Shown one piece after another: positions 61,469 through 64,000 of a DNA stretch of 64,000 nucleotides. Location: contig NZ_UAUI01000022.1 in NCBI RefSeq assembly GCF_900455735.1, positions 248,001 through 312,000 of the forward strand, read 5' to 3'. Numbering within the stretch: the stretch's first letter is position 1; every line of letters begins with the position of its first letter. The notes under the pieces were generated by a model. It saw only the letters and a list, made by a program, of their open reading frames with translations. It did no database searches and had not been told where the DNA came from. A program made the translations under genes and the position numbers. The DNA is from Rhodococcus wratislaviensis. GTDB lineage: Bacteria > Actinomycetota > Actinomycetes > Mycobacteriales > Mycobacteriaceae.

Positions 61469-62965
61469 ATGGCCGCCAAGATCTCCGCCCACGACGTGCT
61501 CGAGCTGGTACTGGACGCAGGCAGCTTCGTCTCCTGGGACACCACGCCCGTCGATGCGCGGCCGAATGAGAAGTACCGCGCCGACCTGCAGAAGGCCGCC
61601 GAGAAGTCGGGTGTCGACGAATCGGTGATCACGGGCGTCGGCACCGTCCGCGGGCGCCCGGTCGCGGTGATCGCGTGCGAGTTCGCGTTCCTGGCCGGTT
61701 CGATCGGCGTGGCCGCCGCCGAGCGGATCGTCTCCGCCATCGAACGCGCCACCCGTGAGGGTCTCCCCCTGCTCGCCTCGCCCACCTCGGGGGGCACGCG
61801 CATGCAGGAGGGCACCGTCGCGTTCGTGCAGATGGTGAAGATCGCGGCGGCCGTCGCCACCCACAAGGCCGCCCATCTCCCCTATCTCGTGTATCTGCGG
61901 AACCCGACCACCGGCGGTGTCTTCGCGTCCTGGGGTTCCCTCGGGCACATCACCGTGGCCGAGCCCGGCGCACTCGTGGGGTTCCTCGGACCCCGCGTCT
62001 ACGAGGCGCTGTACGGCGAGAAGTTCCCCGAGGGCGTGCAGACGTCCGAAAACCTGTACCGCAACGGCGTCATCGACGGCGTCGTCCCCGCCACGCGCCT
62101 GCGCCGGCTCGTCCATCGGGCGTTGCGGGTGCTGATCGATCCGCCGACGTCGACCGCCGTCACCGAACCGGCGCCGCCGGCCGTCGACATCCCCGACGTG
62201 CCCGCGTGGCAGTCGGTGATGCTGTCGCGGCGCGCCGACCGGCCCGGGATCCGGCACCTGCTGCGGCACGCGGCCACCGAGCAGGTGCCCCTCAGCGGCA
62301 CCGGCCAGGGTGAAACCGAGGGGACGGTGCTGCTGTCGCTGGCCCGTTTCCGCGGCGCGCCGTGCGTGCTGCTGGGCCAGGACCGCGCCGGACAGTCGGC
62401 TCTGAACACAATGGGGCCTGCCGCCCTCCGCGAGGCGCGCCGCGGCATGCGGTTGGCCGAGGAGTTGCAGATCCCCCTGGTCCTGGTGATCGACACCCTC
62501 GGTGCCGCGCTGTCGCAGGAGGCGGAGGAACGCGGACTGGCCCCCGAGATCGCCCGATGCATCTCCGACCTCGTGACGTTGAAGACGCCGACCGTGTCCG
62601 TTCTGCTCGGTCAGGGCACGGGCGGCGGGGCGCTGGCCTTCCTCCCCGCCGACCGCGTGCTCGCCGCGCAGAACGGGTGGCTGGCCCCGCTCCCCCCCGA
62701 AGGCGCCAGCGCGATCGTCCACCGCGACACCTCGCACGCCCCCGAGATGGCGGCCGCGCAGGGCATCCGTTCGCTCGACCTGCTGCGCGACGGCGTCATC
62801 GACGCCATCATCCCCGAGCATCCGGACGCCGCCGACGAAGCCGTCGATTTCTCCAAGCGGGTCGGCGAGGCCATCTCCCGGGAACTCCGTGCCCTGACCG
62901 GGGTTCCCGAGGGCGAACGCTTCGCCGCCCGGCTCGCCCGCTACCGGAACCTCGGCCTGGATTAG
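61469..62965 (+). CDS. accD3: Acyl-CoA carboxylase carboxyltransferase, fused beta/alpha type (AccD3-like)
   Basis: The 498-residue protein joins the carboxyltransferase beta-type half (ASPTSGGTRMQEGTVAFVQM, PTTGGVFASWGSLGHI) and alpha-type half (IDTLGAALSQEAEERGLAPE, LLGQGTGGGALAFLPAD). It lacks an N-terminal zinc finger. Length and sequence fit mycobacterial AccD3 (Rv0904c). It transfers carboxyl from biotin to an acyl-CoA. Its TAG stop lies at the left end of an inverted-repeat element. Confidence 0.88.
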   Translation: MAAKISAHDVLELVLDAGSFVSWDTTPVDARPNEKYRADLQKAAEKSGVDESVITGVGTVRGRPVAVIACEFAFLAGSIGVAAAERIVSAIERATREGLPLLASPTSGGTRMQEGTVAFVQMVKIAAAVATHKAAHLPYLVYLRNPTTGGVFASWGSLGHITVAEPGALVGFLGPRVYEALYGEKFPEGVQTSENLYRNGVIDGVVPATRLRRLVHRALRVLIDPPTSTAVTEPAPPAVDIPDVPAWQSVMLSRRADRPGIRHLLRHAATEQVPLSGTGQGETEGTVLLSLARFRGAPCVLLGQDRAGQSALNTMGPAALREARRGMRLAEELQIPLVLVIDTLGAALSQEAEERGLAPEIARCISDLVTLKTPTVSVLLGQGTGGGALAFLPADRVLAAQNGWLAPLPPEGASAIVHRDTSHAPEMAAAQGIRSLDLLRDGVIDAIIPEHPDAADEAVDFSKRVGEAISRELRALTGVPEGERFAARLARYRNLGLD

Positions 62966-63127
62966 GGTGTGTCTCCCAGTCTCTCTCGGATGCGCCTGGC
63001 GAAGCAATCGTCGTCCGGCAAGGCGGAGGAGAAGCCGATACCGCTGTTGTATCGGCGCCGACGACAACGAAGCAGGGCGGCGATTGGGCGCCGGGAGCGC
63101 CGAATGGGGATTGGGAGACATACCCTA
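62963..63127. mobile_element. 161-bp inverted-repeat element flanked by TA (MITE-like)
   Basis: The left end GGGTGTGTCTCCCAGTC (62965 onward) and the complement of the right end, GGGTATGTCTCCCAATC (ending 63125), match at 15 of 17 positions, with further imperfect pairing for about 45 bp inward. The core holds a small hairpin CCGATAC/GTATCGG. TA flanks each end (62963-62964 and 63126-63127), as after Tc1/mariner or IS630-type transposition. No transposase is encoded. Both flanking convergent genes end with the TAG made at the junctions. A bidirectional terminator is the other reading. Confidence 0.55.
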
Positions 63128-64000
63128 TGACAGTTTGATCGTCGGGTTGTACATGTCCATCCACAGCGCGAGGTCGAGCGTGCGCTCGAGTCCGCGACGC
63201 GACACCTGACTGATCTGCGGGGTGTCGACGGACACCGCCCGGGACAACCAGTCCGCACTGACCAGGCCGAACACCGGGTGCGAGGGGTCGCTGAGCAGGT
63301 CCTTACCGTGCTGCTGCAACGCCACCGCGTACTTCGGGTCCTGGGTGGACGGGTACGGCGACTTGACCCGGTCGATCACCGACTGCGGCAGCACATCCCT
63401 GGTCGCCGCCCGCAGCAACGATTTCTCCTTGCCGTCGAACGTCTTCAGCGACCACGGCGTGTTGTAGACGTACTCGACCAGCCGGTGATCACAGAACGGC
63501 ACCCGGACCTCCAGTCCGACGGCCATGCTCGCGCGGTCCTTGCGGTCGAGCAGGACCCGGACGAAACGCGTCAGATGCAGGTAGCAGATCTTGCGCATCC
63601 GCCATTCGAAGTCGGATTCGCCGTCCAGCCGATCGATCCCGGCCACGGCTGCGTCGTACGAGTCCTGCACGTAGTCGTCCATGTTCAGCCCCGCCGTCAC
63701 CTCCGGGGTGAAGATGTTGCTCTCGTCGCCGAAGTGCTCGGCGAACTGCACGAGCCACGGGAAGGTGTTCGCCTGCTGCGCCTTCGGGTCGAAGAACTGC
63801 TTGTACCCGCCGAACACCTCGTCGGCCGACTCACCGGACAGCGCCACCGTGGAGTGCTGCCGGATCGCCTTGAACAGCAGATACAGCGACGCGTCCATGT
63901 CGCCGAGGCCCATGGGAATGTCTCGTGCCCGGATGACCTTCGCGCGCACGGCGGGGTCGGCCAGTGCGTCGGAGTCGAGGACGATGTCCTGGTGCGCGGT
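63125..64000 (-). CDS. asnB: Asparagine synthetase (glutamine-hydrolysing), C-terminal part
   Basis: The last 291 residues or so are present; the gene continues beyond the window. The fragment has the ATP-pyrophosphatase signature VALSGESADEVFGGYKQF and VRVPFCDHRLVEYVYNTPW and KSLLRAATRDVLPQSVIDR, typical of AsnB. It makes asparagine from aspartate with glutamine as the nitrogen donor; the N-terminal glutaminase domain is outside the window. The stop TAG is provided by the end of the inverted-repeat element. Confidence 0.88.
   Translation of the reverse strand, partial: TAHQDIVLDSDALADPAVRAKVIRARDIPMGLGDMDASLYLLFKAIRQHSTVALSGESADEVFGGYKQFFDPKAQQANTFPWLVQFAEHFGDESNIFTPEVTAGLNMDDYVQDSYDAAVAGIDRLDGESDFEWRMRKICYLHLTRFVRVLLDRKDRASMAVGLEVRVPFCDHRLVEYVYNTPWSLKTFDGKEKSLLRAATRDVLPQSVIDRVKSPYPSTQDPKYAVALQQHGKDLLSDPSHPVFGLVSADWLSRAVSVDTPQISQVSRRGLERTLDLALWMDMYNPTIKLS

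Overview
The window is high-GC actinobacterial DNA with GTG/TTG starts, many 1-8 bp gene overlaps, mycobacterial-type gene families and large catabolic clusters. It most resembles a Rhodococcus of the jostii/opacus type (inference from gene content; no search was run). About 57 genes fill it almost completely. I see no tRNA, rRNA, CRISPR array, prophage or complete insertion sequence.

Bases 1-5.9 kb hold the end of a methionine/cysteine sulfhydrylase gene, an HsaA-like flavin monooxygenase behind a KstR-type steroid operator, a metal-regulated Nramp transporter (mntH), a membrane Ser/Thr kinase gene broken by a one-base frameshift, and a TetR regulator. From 5.9 to 12.7 kb a tight operon (SCP2-type thiolase, SRPBCC protein, MaoC hydratase, 17-beta-HSD4-like SDR, fused double acyl-CoA dehydrogenase, alpha-methylacyl-CoA racemase) encodes a full beta-oxidation turn for an alpha-methyl-branched, probably steroid or isoprenoid, acyl-CoA. 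A 28-bp TetR operator lies on its promoter.

Bases 12.7-20.2 kb carry an F420/FMN-type oxidase divergent from a FadR-like GntR regulator with a perfect 28-bp palindrome between them, an orphan ABC ATPase, a response-regulator relic, two paralogous exported proteins (one apparently starting at ATC), LigD and a solute-binding lipoprotein. Bases 20.2-30.3 kb hold an Rv0910-like protein, an ActP/DUF485 acetate-type symporter pair, and an overlapping operon of NhaP, lipase, YjbR-like protein, LytS-type kinase, LytTR regulator, small membrane protein and a second SSS symporter.

Bases 30.3-35.1 kb match the mycobacterial Rv0909-ctpE-Rv0906-echA6 neighbourhood, and accD3 (the Rv0904c counterpart) sits near the right end. 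Bases 35.2-49.8 kb contain an FAD monooxygenase, secretory lipase, phospholipase D, hemerythrin-like protein, a SARP/ATPase regulator next to an MmpL exporter, a split peptidase-S74-like gene, cupin, aldo/keto reductase, methyltransferase, ABC-F protein and 7Fe ferredoxin. Bases 49.9-52.9 kb are a self-regulated XRE / membrane protein / NatAB-type ABC unit. After that come a multicopper oxidase fused to an FG-GAP-like domain, a molybdenum hydroxylase operon, accD3, a 161-bp TA-flanked inverted-repeat element that supplies the stop codons of two convergent genes, and a partial asnB.
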